Origin: JADJPO01 sp963828555
GTDB taxonomy: Bacteria > Actinomycetota > Actinomycetes > Actinomycetales > Kineosporiaceae
NCBI GenBank assembly: GCA_963828555.1
Contig: CAWHEL010000002.1
Location: 372,001-436,000 of the forward strand
Length of the DNA stretch: 64,000 nt
Reading direction: 5' to 3'
In this document: piece by piece, positions 41,867-51,448 of the stretch
How positions within the stretch are numbered: position 1 is the stretch's first letter
How the letters are laid out: the number at the start of each line of letters is the position of its first letter
Position numbers and translations under genes: made by a program
The notes under the pieces: model-generated
Told to the model about the DNA's origin: nothing
Seen by the model: only the letters and a program-made list of their open reading frames with translations
The model's database searches: none

Positions 41867-44653
41867 CTAGGTGAGATGGGCGGCTAGGAGTTCGGCCAAG
41901 TGCAGGGGGTGGCGGTCGGTCAGGTGATCGACCTGGGTGCGGCAGGAGAACCCGTCGGCCAGCACCACCGCGCCCGGATGCGCCTCCAACGCAGGCAGCA
42001 GCACGGTGTTCGCCACCGCCACCGAGACGTCGTAGTGGCCCTGCACCACGCCGAAGTTGCCGGCCAGCCCGCAGCACCCGCCGACCGTGGTCACCTCTGC
42101 CCCGGCGGCCCGCAGTAGGGCCGCGTCGGCCTCGAAGCCCAGCACCGCATGCTGGTGACAGTGCGGCTGGGCCACGGCGCGGACGCCGTCCAGTCGGCGG
42201 AGCTGGTGGGGCAGCCCCGCGCCGTCCGGCCCGCCGAGCAGCTCGGCCAGGGTCGCCACCGCGATCGTGCGCCCCACCAGGTCGCGAGCGTCGTCCCGGA
42301 ACACCGCAGTGCACGAGGGCTCCAGACCCACCACCGGAATCCCTTGCGCCACAGCAGGTTCGAGAGCCTCGATACTGCGCTTCAGCAGCCGGCGGGCCAC
42401 ACCGCGCTGACCGGTGGAGATCCAGGTCAGCCCACAGCACTGCCCACGCTCGGTGATCTGCACGCTGTACCCGGCGGCCTCCAGCACCCGCACAGCGGCG
42501 ATTCCGACCTGCGGCGAGAAGTGGTCGGTGAAGGTGTCCACCCAGAGCAGGACGGCGCGCCCCCCGCCGCTCTGCGCCGGCTGATGACCGGCGAACCAGG
42601 AGCGGAAGGTCTCACCTGCGAAGGAGGGCAACGGACGGCGGCCGTCGATCCGCCCGGCCCGCTTCACGGCTGCGGCCAGGGCCGGGACGGCGAGCAGCCG
42701 GTTCACGGTGGACGGCGCCACCGCCGCCAGACGCGACCACAGCGGCAACCAGCCCAGGGCGTAGTGGTCCATCGGACGCAGCCGACCGCGGTAGGCCTGG
42801 TGCAGCACCTCGGACTTGTAGGCAGCCATGTCGATGCCGGTCGGGCAGTCCGAGGCGCAGCCCTTGCAGGACAGGCACAGATCGAGCGCCTCGAGCACCT
42901 CCGGCGCCCGCCAACCGCCGGTGACCAGCGTCCCGTTCACCATCTCCTGCAGCACCCGGGCCCGGCCACGGGTGGAGTCCTTCTCATCCCGGGTGGCCAG
43001 GTAGGAGGGACACATCACCCCGCCGGCGCCGGTGGTGTCGGCCCGGCACTTGCCCACCCCAGTGCACTGGTGCACGCCGTGCGCGATCTCGGCCAGCGAA
43101 TGCCGTTGGGCCAGGCGAAGATCGGCGTCCATCGGGGCCGGGCGCACGATCACGCCGGGGTTGAGCACGCCGTCCGGGTCGAGCAGGTCCTTCACGTCGG
43201 CGAACAGGTGCAGCGCTTCGGGCGAGTACATCAGGGGCAGCAGTTCGCTGCGAGCGCGGCCGTCGCCGTGCTCCCCCGACATCGAGCCACCGTGCGCTGC
43301 CACCAGGCGCGCGGCGTCCAGCAGGAACGCCCGCAGCACGCCCGCGCCGCCCGCCCCTTCCAGCGGAAGGTCGAGCCGGATGTGCAGGCACCCCTCGCCG
43401 AAATGGCCGTAGGGCATGCCGGTCAGGTCATGGCCGGCCAGCAGGTCCTCGAAAGCCCGCAGGTAGTCGCCGAGCCGTTCGGGCGGCACAGCGGAGTCCT
43501 CCCACCCGGCGTGCGCCGGCAGACCACGCGGGCTGCGCGCAGACAGCCCGGCGCCATCCTCGCGGATACGCCACAGCGCCAAGGCTTCTCGGGCATCGGT
43601 GACCACCCGAACGCCGAGCGCGTCTCCGGCGGTGACCAGACGCTGCGCCCGGTCAGCCAGCTCGGCCGGGCCCTGGCCCGGCGCGGCGGCCAGTTCGATC
43701 AGCAGCCAGCCGGTGCCCCGGGGCAGCTCGGGGACTGCGGCGCCGCCGCGCTCGCTGGCCCGAGCCCGCACGGCGTCCACGATCCGCGCGTCCAGACCCT
43801 CGACCGCGACCGGTGAGAACGGCAGCAACGCGGGCACGGCGTCGGCCGCGGCGGCCATGTCGGCGTACCCGAGCGCGACCAGCACGGTGTGCTCCGGCGC
43901 GGCCACCAGGCGCACGGTGGCCTCGGTGACCACGCCCAAGCTGCCCTCGGTGCCGACCAGGAACGACTCGACGTCGCCGCCCCGCTCAGGCAGCAGATGC
44001 TCAAGCGCATACCCGGACACCTGGCGGCCGAAGCGCCCGAACTCGGTGCGGATCAGGGCGAGATGCGACTGCGCGAGCGAGGTCAGTTGCGCCTGCTGGG
44101 CCGGGCCGAGCGGCAGCCCGGTGCCGGTCAGCACGTCGAGGGAGACCACATTGTCCGACGTCCGGCCGTAGCCGAGGGCCCTCGAGCCGCAGGCGTTGTT
44201 GCCGATCATGCCGCCGAGCGTGGCGCGGTTGTGGGTGGAGGGGTCCGGCCCGAACCGCAACCGGTGCGGGGCCGCCGCCTTCTGCAGCGTGGCCAGCACG
44301 GTGCCCGGCTGCACCCGCGCCGTCCGGGCCTGCGGGTCGATCTCCAGCACGGCGTTCAGATGACGGCTGGTGTCCACGACGACCCCTGGACCGACCGCGT
44401 TCCCCGCGATGGACGTGCCGGCACCGCGCATGGTGAGCGGCACGCCGAGGTAGCGGCAGGTGGCCAGGGTGGCGGTCAGTTCCTCGACCGTGCGAGGGAA
44501 GGCGACGGCGCGAGGGACCACCCGGTAGAGCGAGGCGTCGGAGGAGTACTGGGCCCGTCGGGCCACACTGGACTCGGCCTGCGGCACCCCAGCGCGGTGC
44601 AGCGCGGCGACGATCTCGTCGGCCTCACCGGGCCCGGGAACCATGGTGGACAC
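41867..44653 (-). CDS. FAD-binding and Fe-S-binding oxidoreductase, D-lactate dehydrogenase-like
   Basis: 928 residues, a fusion. The N-terminal half is an FAD-linked oxidase (PCMH fold): VPLTMRGAGTSIAGNAVG, GGMIGNNACGSRALGYGR, GTEGSLGVVTEATVRL, and the His-rich PYGHFGEGCLHIRLD. The C-terminal half has two ferredoxin-type clusters (CTGVGKC...CPSY and CLSCKGCASDCPTGID) and two CCG domains (QCCGLTWISTG, GCCGLAGNFG). This is the GlpC-fused Dld type that oxidises D-lactate or 2-hydroxyglutarate. GTG at 44653 or ATG at 44644 may be the start. It complements LutABC in lactate use. Confidence 0.9.
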   Translation of the reverse strand: MSTMVPGPGEADEIVAALHRAGVPQAESSVARRAQYSSDASLYRVVPRAVAFPRTVEELTATLATCRYLGVPLTMRGAGTSIAGNAVGPGVVVDTSRHLNAVLEIDPQARTARVQPGTVLATLQKAAAPHRLRFGPDPSTHNRATLGGMIGNNACGSRALGYGRTSDNVVSLDVLTGTGLPLGPAQQAQLTSLAQSHLALIRTEFGRFGRQVSGYALEHLLPERGGDVESFLVGTEGSLGVVTEATVRLVAAPEHTVLVALGYADMAAAADAVPALLPFSPVAVEGLDARIVDAVRARASERGGAAVPELPRGTGWLLIELAAAPGQGPAELADRAQRLVTAGDALGVRVVTDAREALALWRIREDGAGLSARSPRGLPAHAGWEDSAVPPERLGDYLRAFEDLLAGHDLTGMPYGHFGEGCLHIRLDLPLEGAGGAGVLRAFLLDAARLVAAHGGSMSGEHGDGRARSELLPLMYSPEALHLFADVKDLLDPDGVLNPGVIVRPAPMDADLRLAQRHSLAEIAHGVHQCTGVGKCRADTTGAGGVMCPSYLATRDEKDSTRGRARVLQEMVNGTLVTGGWRAPEVLEALDLCLSCKGCASDCPTGIDMAAYKSEVLHQAYRGRLRPMDHYALGWLPLWSRLAAVAPSTVNRLLAVPALAAAVKRAGRIDGRRPLPSFAGETFRSWFAGHQPAQSGGGRAVLLWVDTFTDHFSPQVGIAAVRVLEAAGYSVQITERGQCCGLTWISTGQRGVARRLLKRSIEALEPAVAQGIPVVGLEPSCTAVFRDDARDLVGRTIAVATLAELLGGPDGAGLPHQLRRLDGVRAVAQPHCHQHAVLGFEADAALLRAAGAEVTTVGGCCGLAGNFGVVQGHYDVSVAVANTVLLPALEAHPGAVVLADGFSCRTQVDHLTDRHPLHLAELLAAHLT

Positions 44654-44668
44654 CGTCGCCGACGGCGA

Positions 44669-45724
44669 TCAGAACTGGCCGATGACGTCCACGATCACCA
44701 CGACGCTCGCTGCACCCGTCGCGGCACCGGTGACGGCGATCACCCGGCTGCCCACCTTCTGCCCCTTCAGCACCGTGGCGACGGTGAGCACGTCGGTAGC
44801 CGGAACCACTTCGGCGCCCTGGCCCCAGGTGCCCTGGGTCTGCTTGCCGGTGGCCGTGTCGGTCTGGACGATCTGCAGCGCCAGGTACTTCTGGGGGTCG
44901 ATGGCGGCGCCGGTTCCCTTGACCAGCAGGGCCGAGCGCGGTTCGGCGGTGGCCTTCACCCCGGCGACGGAGGTGATCGACGGCTTCTTGCCCGGCACGG
45001 ACTCGATCTTCGGGAAGCCCGCAGGTACCGGGGACACCGCCGCGCCGGAGGCCGCCGCGTTCGCGTCCAGTGCACCGAGGATGTCGACCACGAACAGCAG
45101 GTGCTGCCCGGCCAGGGCGTTGTCTGCCGAGGTGGCGGTGCCGTAGGCCTGGGCCGCGGGGATGGACAGCAGCACCCTGCTGCCGGTCTTCTGGCCGACC
45201 AGTCCGGCGTCCCAGCCCTCGATCACCTTCCCGCTGCCGATCTGGAATGCCGCCGGCGACTTGCGGTCGTAGGAGTTGTCGAAGATGTTGACCTTGCCGT
45301 CGGCCGGGACCCAGGTCTGACCCAGATAGTTCGCCACCATGGTCTGTCCCTTGAGCACCGTGGGCCCGGTCCCGGCCACCAGGACCTCGGCCTTGAGCCC
45401 GGCCGGCGGGCTGGAGGCGGGTACCGTCAGCGCCGGCTTCTGGCCGACGTCACCGGTGACCGAGACTCCGACACCGGAATTGCGCACCGGCTTGGTCGCG
45501 GCCTCGACCACCGGCGTGGTCTCCTCGGCGGCGGGAGACTCGGACGGCGACGCCGCGACCGAGCCGGAGGCCGAGCCCGAGGCGCTCGGGTTCGCGGAGG
45601 CGGTCGTGCTCGTGCCACCCCCGCAGCCCGCGAGCGCGAAGGCCGCCGCCGCGATCAGGACCACCGGGCCAGGACCGGTACGGGGGAGGGAGCGGACGGT
45701 GCGCCGGCGAAGGCCAGATGTCAC
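44669..45724 (-). CDS. FKBP-type peptidyl-prolyl isomerase lipoprotein
   Basis: 351 residues. The signal peptide ends in LAGC (lipobox), followed by a Ser/Ala/Thr-rich linker to about residue 80. The first FKBP domain has GQTMVANYLGQTW, FDNSYDRKSPAAFQIGSGKV and IEGWDAGLVGQKTGSRVLLS. A second domain after residue 220 is FKBP-like but has lost most active-site motifs. It acts outside the membrane in folding of secreted proteins. GTG start. Confidence 0.88.
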   Translation of the reverse strand: MTSGLRRRTVRSLPRTGPGPVVLIAAAAFALAGCGGGTSTTASANPSASGSASGSVAASPSESPAAEETTPVVEAATKPVRNSGVGVSVTGDVGQKPALTVPASSPPAGLKAEVLVAGTGPTVLKGQTMVANYLGQTWVPADGKVNIFDNSYDRKSPAAFQIGSGKVIEGWDAGLVGQKTGSRVLLSIPAAQAYGTATSADNALAGQHLLFVVDILGALDANAAASGAAVSPVPAGFPKIESVPGKKPSITSVAGVKATAEPRSALLVKGTGAAIDPQKYLALQIVQTDTATGKQTQGTWGQGAEVVPATDVLTVATVLKGQKVGSRVIAVTGAATGAASVVVIVDVIGQF

Positions 45725-45772
45725 GGAAACCTCGGAGTATCGACACGGACAAGAATGGGACCTCGCACCACG

Positions 45773-47809
45773 CTACCCGCCCGCGCGGGATAGGTCGTAA
45801 GCGGTCACGCCGCCCAGCGTGGTGGCGGTGAAGCTCTCCTGCACCCAGGCCGCGATGTCACTCGAACTGGTGCTGCCACCGTTGGGTCGCATCCCCCCTC
45901 CACCGAGGAAGTAGTGGATCCGGCCCTCAGCCACGTACTGCTGGAACTGGGCCAGCGTCGGCGAGGGATCGCTGCCGTTGAATCCGCCCACGGACATCAC
46001 CGGCAGGCCGGTGGCCAGTTGCGCACCGGCCGCCGAGTTGGACCCGACCGCGGCTGCCACCCAGGTGTAGGCGGAGGCGTTCTCCCGCAAGGCCGCCACC
46101 AGCTCCGCGCTCGGCTCGGCGGCGTTCAACAGGCCGCCGATGCCGCCCGCACCACCCGGTCCCCCCTGGCCCGCCTGACCGGGCTGGCCGAGCTGACCGG
46201 GCTGACCGGCCTGGCCCGGCGGGGGGACGAACTGGGCCCCCGGGGTGCCCGGTGCCCCTGGCATCGGCCCGCCGGCGCGACCGCCGGCACCGGGCGGCCC
46301 GCCGCCGGGCCCGAAACCGCCGGTCACCCGGGGGCCCGCCGTCGGGATGGCCCCGGAATGTCCGCTGGTCGCCGTCTGCACGGCATAGGCCGCCGGCCCG
46401 GCCAGCCCGACCAGCACCGCGGACGCCGCGACGGCACCGGCCACGCGCCGCCCAGCCCGACCGACGACCAGCAGGGCCAGCGCAGCCGCCAGCCCGACGA
46501 AGATCACGGCTGCGCGCAGCGCCGGGTAGAAGTCGGCAGTCCGGCCGAGCAACTGCCAGGACCACAGCGCGGTGCCCGCCAGGGTCAGCGCCAGCAGGCC
46601 CGAGGCGGCCGGGTGACGCCGACGTCGCCACAGGTCGCCGACTCCCATGCCGACCAGGGCGCCGATGGCCGGCGCCAGGGCGATCGTGTAGTAGGCGTGG
46701 AAGATGCCGGCCATCAGGCTGAAGGTGAGCCCGGTGACCAGCAGCCAGAGCCCCCACAGCAGGTAGGCGGCCCGCACCCGGTCGGTGCGCGGCGCACGGC
46801 GTCGCAGCCACAGCCCGGCCACCAGCAGGATCAGGGCGGCAGGCAGCAACCAGGCCACCTGGCCCCCGATGTCGCCGCCGAACATGCGGGCCAGGCCGGT
46901 CTCTCCCCAGCCGCGCGCGGCCCCTCCGCCCACGCTGCCGGTTTCGTTGCCGCTGAGCCGGCCGAGCCCGTTGTAGCCCAGGGTGAGTTCGAGCACGCTG
47001 TTGTGCTGGGAACCGCCCATGTACGGGCGGTAGGCCTCAGGGACCAGTTCCACCACGGCGACCCACCAGCCGCCGGAGACGACCACGGCTGCGAGCGCCC
47101 CCAGCGACTGCACCAGGCGACGGCGCAGCGGAGTGGGGGCCGCGATCAGGTACACCAGGGCCAGGGCCGGCAGAACCAGGAACGCCTGCAGCATCTTGGT
47201 CATGAACCCCAGGCCGACCAGGGCGCCGGCGAGCAGCAGCCATCGTGTGCCGGCGGCCTCCAGCGCGCGCACGGTGGCATACGCCGAACCGATCAGCAGC
47301 AGGACCAGCAGCGCGTCAGGGTTGTTGAACTTGAACATCAGGACTGCCACCGGGGTCAGGGCGAGCACCGCGCCGGCGATCAGGCCCGCAGCGGGGGTGA
47401 ACCAGCGCCGCACGGTGGCATGGAGGAGGCCGACGGACGCCACGCCCATCAGCGCCTGCGGCGCGAGGATGCTCCAGGAGTTGACGCCGAAGACCCGCGC
47501 CGAGAGCGCCATCACCCACAGCGACAACGGCGTCTTGTCCACGGTGATCGCGTTGGCAGCGTCGGAGGATCCGTAGAAGAAGGCCTTCCAGCTCACCGAA
47601 CCGGCCTGCACGGCGGCGGAGTAGAAGGAGTTGGCCCAGCCCGAGGCACCCAGGCCCCACAGGTAGAGCAGCCCGGTGCCGAGCAGCAGCGCCGCGAGTG
47701 CCCACCGTTCCCACCCTGCCGCGCCGACACGACCGCCGCCGACCTCGGCCGGGACGGGTGGAGGCGACGCCGCGGGCGCGGGTATGGCAGCGGGCGTGGT
47801 CGCAGTCAT
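45773..47809 (-). CDS. ArnT/PMT-like membrane glycosyltransferase
   Basis: 678 residues. About 12 membrane spans. The first extracellular loop has the catalytic-type region NSFYSAAVQAGSVSWKAFFYGSSD, cut here as NSFYSAAVQAG and FYGSSDAANAITVDKTPL, with Asp before KTPL as in ArnT. A long Gly/Pro-rich linker of about residues 488-560 follows, with QPGQ/GQAG repeats, then a soluble C-terminal domain ending TLGGVTAYDLSRAGG. The family uses lipid-linked sugars to modify extracellular acceptors; the acceptor here is unknown. Confidence 0.85.
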   Translation of the reverse strand: MTATTPAAIPAPAASPPPVPAEVGGGRVGAAGWERWALAALLLGTGLLYLWGLGASGWANSFYSAAVQAGSVSWKAFFYGSSDAANAITVDKTPLSLWVMALSARVFGVNSWSILAPQALMGVASVGLLHATVRRWFTPAAGLIAGAVLALTPVAVLMFKFNNPDALLVLLLIGSAYATVRALEAAGTRWLLLAGALVGLGFMTKMLQAFLVLPALALVYLIAAPTPLRRRLVQSLGALAAVVVSGGWWVAVVELVPEAYRPYMGGSQHNSVLELTLGYNGLGRLSGNETGSVGGGAARGWGETGLARMFGGDIGGQVAWLLPAALILLVAGLWLRRRAPRTDRVRAAYLLWGLWLLVTGLTFSLMAGIFHAYYTIALAPAIGALVGMGVGDLWRRRRHPAASGLLALTLAGTALWSWQLLGRTADFYPALRAAVIFVGLAAALALLVVGRAGRRVAGAVAASAVLVGLAGPAAYAVQTATSGHSGAIPTAGPRVTGGFGPGGGPPGAGGRAGGPMPGAPGTPGAQFVPPPGQAGQPGQLGQPGQAGQGGPGGAGGIGGLLNAAEPSAELVAALRENASAYTWVAAAVGSNSAAGAQLATGLPVMSVGGFNGSDPSPTLAQFQQYVAEGRIHYFLGGGGMRPNGGSTSSSDIAAWVQESFTATTLGGVTAYDLSRAGG

Positions 47810-47955
47810 GGGTTCAGCCTGCCGGGTCAGCCTCCACGAGCACTGAATAGACCCTGGGAGACTGCTGAATGCCGCACCGCGGGTGCCCGACAGGTCACAG
47901 GATTCCCACAGCCTGCTTCTGGCCGGGGTTCATCAACGGCGACGATCCTCCTCCC

Positions 47956-48753
47956 ATGACCTCGATCACCTGGGCGGCCTGGGGAACCACGATCCGACTG
48001 CAGACCCTCGACCCGGCGGCGCTGGGCTCGGCCAGCCGGCTGGTTCTCGACGACCTGCGGCGCGCCGAGAGACTGGCGGACGCCGACAACCCGCGCAGCG
48101 CGGTGAACCGGCTGATCCGTCAGACCCGCGGGCCGGTCACCACCAGCCCCGAGCTGGCCCGGCTGATCCGGCTCGCCCTCGACGCAGCGGCGCTGACCGA
48201 TGGCCGGTGCGACCCGACGGTAGGCAACACGACCGAACTGCTCAGTGCCCGGCGCCGGGCGCCGTGGATTCCGGTGTGCGGCAACGGAACCGCGACGTCC
48301 GGGTACCGACCTGCAGCGGGGGCGGACGCGGTTCGCTTACAGGGGCGGCGCCTGCTCCTGCCCCTTGGGGTCCGGCTCGACCTGACGGCGATCGCCAAGG
48401 CGGACCTGGTGGCTCGAGCGGCCGCCCGGGTGGCGCGCCTGCTGACCACCGGAGTGCTGCTGGACCTGGGTGGCGATCTGGTGACCGCAGGCCCGGCCCC
48501 CAGCGGCGGGTGGCTGGTTCCGGTGGCAGGTGGCACGGGAGCGGTCTGTCTGGGCCCCAGGCAGGCCCTGTCCTCGGTGCGGATGGCCGGCATCGTCGAC
48601 CCGGCCACCGGCAGACCGATGGGTGCGGACGGCGCTGCCCGGATCAGCGTGGTGGCCGAGGGCGCGCTGGAGGCCAAGGCCTTGGCGGTGGCGGCGGCGG
48701 TGCGTGGTCTGCCGGCCGGGCGAGACGTCCTCACCCACTGGGACGTTGCTTGA
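47956..48753 (+). CDS. ApbE-like FAD:protein FMN transferase
   Basis: 265 residues. ApbE features are ITWAAWGTTIRLQTLD at the start, DGRCDPTVGN, LDLTAIAKADLVARAAA (usual G-x-x-KG site modified to IAKAD), VLLDLGGDLVTAG and GIVDPATGRPMG. ApbE attaches FMN to Thr of Nqr/Rnf and related flavoproteins. The length is below the usual 300-340. The start is ATG at 47956, since longer readings lack a ribosome site. The modified lysine region makes the activity less certain. Confidence 0.75.
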   Translation: MTSITWAAWGTTIRLQTLDPAALGSASRLVLDDLRRAERLADADNPRSAVNRLIRQTRGPVTTSPELARLIRLALDAAALTDGRCDPTVGNTTELLSARRRAPWIPVCGNGTATSGYRPAAGADAVRLQGRRLLLPLGVRLDLTAIAKADLVARAAARVARLLTTGVLLDLGGDLVTAGPAPSGGWLVPVAGGTGAVCLGPRQALSSVRMAGIVDPATGRPMGADGAARISVVAEGALEAKALAVAAAVRGLPAGRDVLTHWDVA

Positions 48754-48774
48754 AGCTTCAGCTAGTCTCCGCGC

Positions 48775-49152
48775 ATGAACACACTCGCGTGGATCCTGCA
48801 GATCGTGCTCGGCCTGGCCTTCCTCGCCGCCGGCGCGATGAAGGCGACCCAGCCGAAGGAGAAGTTGGTCGAGAAGATGGCCTGGGCGCAGGGCTTCTCC
48901 CCGGTGCAGATCAAGGGGATCGGCGCGGTGGAGGTGCTCGGCGCCCTCGGTCTGCTGCTGCCCCTGGTGACCAAGTTCGCCGACCCCTTGGCCGGCCTGG
49001 CCGCGCTCGGACTCTTCCTGACCATGGTCGGGGCAGTGATCACCCACCAGCGGCTCAAGGACCCGCTCGCGCAGTCGGTGCCGGCGTTCACGCTCGGCGT
49101 GATTGCCCTGGTGGTTGCGCTGCTGCGGTTCGGTCCGGTTCCGCTCGGCTGA
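48775..49152 (+). CDS. DoxX-family membrane protein
   Basis: 125 residues with four membrane spans, starting LAWILQIVLGLAFLAAGAMK and containing GAVEVLGALGLLLPLV, the DoxX/DoxD pattern. The function of these small proteins is mostly unknown; some associate with quinone or thiol redox. Follows the ApbE-like gene by 21 bases and may be co-transcribed. Confidence 0.85.
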   Translation: MNTLAWILQIVLGLAFLAAGAMKATQPKEKLVEKMAWAQGFSPVQIKGIGAVEVLGALGLLLPLVTKFADPLAGLAALGLFLTMVGAVITHQRLKDPLAQSVPAFTLGVIALVVALLRFGPVPLG

Positions 49153-49191
49153 GCAGGCCGCCGCGGCAGGGTCCGATCGATCAGAGGCCGG

Positions 49192-49234
49192 CACGGTCGG
49201 CGGCGGGCGTCGGGGGCCGCCGCCGCCGACCGTG
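49192..49234. terminator. bidirectional hairpin terminator
   Basis: A perfect 15-bp GC-rich stem (CACGGTCGGCGGCGG / CCGCCGCCGACCGTG) with a 13-base loop, between the convergent DoxX and SDR genes. The remaining bases up to 49378 show no gene. Confidence 0.75.
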
Positions 49235-49378
49235 GTCTCTGGGCGCCTGAGGCGCTTTGACCCGTTCCGGGTCAGGCGATCAACTTTCTGTAATCGAGAC
49301 ACTACTGGCCGTGTTCGGGTTGGCGAAGCCTGCACACATCGTCTGTTCGGCCGAAAACGAGGCTGCGGTACGGGGTGG

Positions 49379-51010
49379 CTACCAGGGGTGTGGCCGATAG
49401 TCCTTCAGGAAGACCCCATAGAGGTCCACCCCGGCCTCTCCCTGCACGATCGGGTCGTAGACCCGTGCCGCACCGTCCACCAGGTCGAGCGGGGCGTGAA
49501 ACCCCTCCTGGGCCAGCCGCAGCTTGGTGTGGTGCGGCCGCTCATCGGTGATCCAGCCGGTGTCCACCGCAGTCATCAGCACCTGGTCGGTCTCGAACAG
49601 CTCGGCGGAACTGGTGCGCACCATCATGTTCAGCGCCGCCTTGGCCATGTTGGTGTGCGGGTGGCCGGGCCCTTTGTAGCCACGGGCGAACACCCCTTCC
49701 ATGGCGGAGACGTTGACCACGTACTTGCGCCGCGCCGGACTGGCCGCCAGTGCCGGGCGCAGCAGGCTGAGCAGGATGAACGGCGCCGTCTGGTTGCACA
49801 GCTGCACCTCGAGCAGCTCCAGCGGGTCCACCTCGCCGACCGTCTGGGTCCAGCTGTTGGTGTGGGCGACGTCGGGCAGCAGGCCGCCTGCGTCGACGGC
49901 GGTGCCCTGCTCGTGCCGCGCGAGCGAGGCCGATCCGGCGACCAGCGCCATCCGGGTCAACGCCTGCGCGGCGGACACCTGGTCGGCGGAATGGGGAAGA
50001 TGCGGGCTCAGGTGCTGGGCGAGTGACCCGGCCAGCGCCGCCGGGTGGGCCTCCGAGACCCGGTCGAAGGTGAGCACCTGCGGGAGCGGCCCGGCCGGCA
50101 GCGGTTCGGACTCCCCTGCCGCGAGCGCCGCGTAGGCGCCGGGCGAGCGTCGTACGGTCTGCGCCGCGTTGTTGATGATGATGTCCAAAGTGCCTGCCGC
50201 GGCCACTGTTTCGGCCAGGGAGACCACCTGCGCCGGGTCGCGGAGGTCGATCCCGACGATCTGCAGTCGGTCCAGCCACTCAGGGGCGTCCGCACAGGCA
50301 GCGAACCGGCGCGCGGCGTCGTTCGGGAAGCGGGTGGTGATCGTGGTGTGCGCCCCGTCGCGCAGCAGGCGCAGCGCGATGTACATGCCGATCTTCGACC
50401 GGCCCCCGGTGAGCAGCGCACGCCGGCCGGTCAGATCGGTCCGCGCGTCGCGGCGGGCATGGCTTGCGCCGGCGCAGGACGGGCAGAGCTGGTGGTAGAA
50501 GGCATCCACCACGGTGTAGTCCTGCTTGCAGATGTAGCAGGGCCGGGGCCGGGTGTACTCCCCCGCACTGGCCCCCGTGACCGTGGAGACCAGCACGATG
50601 CCGGCGGTCTCGTCGTCGATCCGTTGCGGGCTGCCGGTGGCCGTAGCCTGCAGCACCGCCTTGTCGGCGGCGTTGATCGCCTCCCGCTTCGCGGTCCGTC
50701 GGTCCTGCTTGTACTGCTTGTAGATCCGGGCGGTGGCCCTGCGGAGCGTCACCGCGTCGACGTGCTCGGGTGGGAGCTCCTGCACCGCCTTGAGCACCGC
50801 CAGAGCGCGGGCCATGTCGTCCGCGCCCACCCGGGGCAGGCCGGTCGCCTCGTCCGGCACCGTCGCCGGGTCTAGGGGCACCGGAGTGACGTCGTCAAGC
50901 GGAAGCACCGGACGAGGCCCGTGCGGGCGTGGTGGACGGCGAGGCACGTGGCCACCGTAACCGGACCTGCGGAGCCGGTGAGCATCAGCCGGTGACTCCC
51001 CCGAGTTCAC
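49379..51010 (-). CDS. SDR-family oxidoreductase with N-terminal zinc-ribbon region
   Basis: 543 residues. The N-terminal 190 residues contain a helical part (RIYKQYKQDRRTAKREAINA) and a CYIC...CPSC cluster with a His between, a probable zinc ribbon. The C-terminal part is a short-chain dehydrogenase: RALLTGGRSKIGMYIALRLL, DIIINNAAQ, and NVSAMEGVF...HTNMAKAALN in place of the standard YxxxK (His-Thr-Asn-Met-Ala-Lys), so the catalytic Tyr appears to be missing. GTG at 51010 or 50947 may be the start. Function unknown. Confidence 0.78.
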   Translation of the reverse strand: MNSGESPADAHRLRRSGYGGHVPRRPPRPHGPRPVLPLDDVTPVPLDPATVPDEATGLPRVGADDMARALAVLKAVQELPPEHVDAVTLRRATARIYKQYKQDRRTAKREAINAADKAVLQATATGSPQRIDDETAGIVLVSTVTGASAGEYTRPRPCYICKQDYTVVDAFYHQLCPSCAGASHARRDARTDLTGRRALLTGGRSKIGMYIALRLLRDGAHTTITTRFPNDAARRFAACADAPEWLDRLQIVGIDLRDPAQVVSLAETVAAAGTLDIIINNAAQTVRRSPGAYAALAAGESEPLPAGPLPQVLTFDRVSEAHPAALAGSLAQHLSPHLPHSADQVSAAQALTRMALVAGSASLARHEQGTAVDAGGLLPDVAHTNSWTQTVGEVDPLELLEVQLCNQTAPFILLSLLRPALAASPARRKYVVNVSAMEGVFARGYKGPGHPHTNMAKAALNMMVRTSSAELFETDQVLMTAVDTGWITDERPHHTKLRLAQEGFHAPLDLVDGAARVYDPIVQGEAGVDLYGVFLKDYRPHPW

Positions 51011-51448
51011 CAGAACCCCGCCTCAGGGCCCCGATCGGCCCTCACAGGCGGGGTTGTGGTGAATACGGGGTGGGCTCGGCCGGTGCGCACAGGGTCGGTC
51101 ATGTCCACCATCCATCAGTTCATGCAGGAGCGCTGAGCTCGTTCCGCGCCGACGGTCAGAGCGCGGGCCCACTGCTGGCCGATGCCTGGGCCGAGCACCT
51201 CGGCACCGACCCGCGCGCGCTGCCGGTGGTGCGTCTGGACGTTGAGCCGCACAGTTCGTCAATCTCGACGTCGCCCTGGAGGCCGTGGTCGTGCTGGAGG
51301 ACGTCGACCTGATCGCCGAGCACCGCGAGATGCACATGGGCCCACAGCCTCCACATCAGTGACAACGAATGGCTGACCCGGGCCCGGCTCGGCGCCGGCG
51401 GCCCGGATATCGGCGCCCGAGGCTTCGGCGACCGGGGTCTCTGGACAG
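51011..51448. other. 438-base region with a possible gene remnant
   Basis: No intact gene. On the plus strand a protein-like stretch (SFRADGQSAGPLLADAWAEH ... VVRLDVEPH, 51139-51255) continues after a frameshift as FVNLDVALEAVVVLEDVDLI to a stop near 51362. This may be the decayed end of a gene, but I do not recognise the family. Confidence 0.3.

Noticed and set aside
49258..49275. GTTCC near 49265 as a further IclR operator
   Set aside because: The right half-site at the 7-base spacing is absent and there is no aromatic gene nearby.
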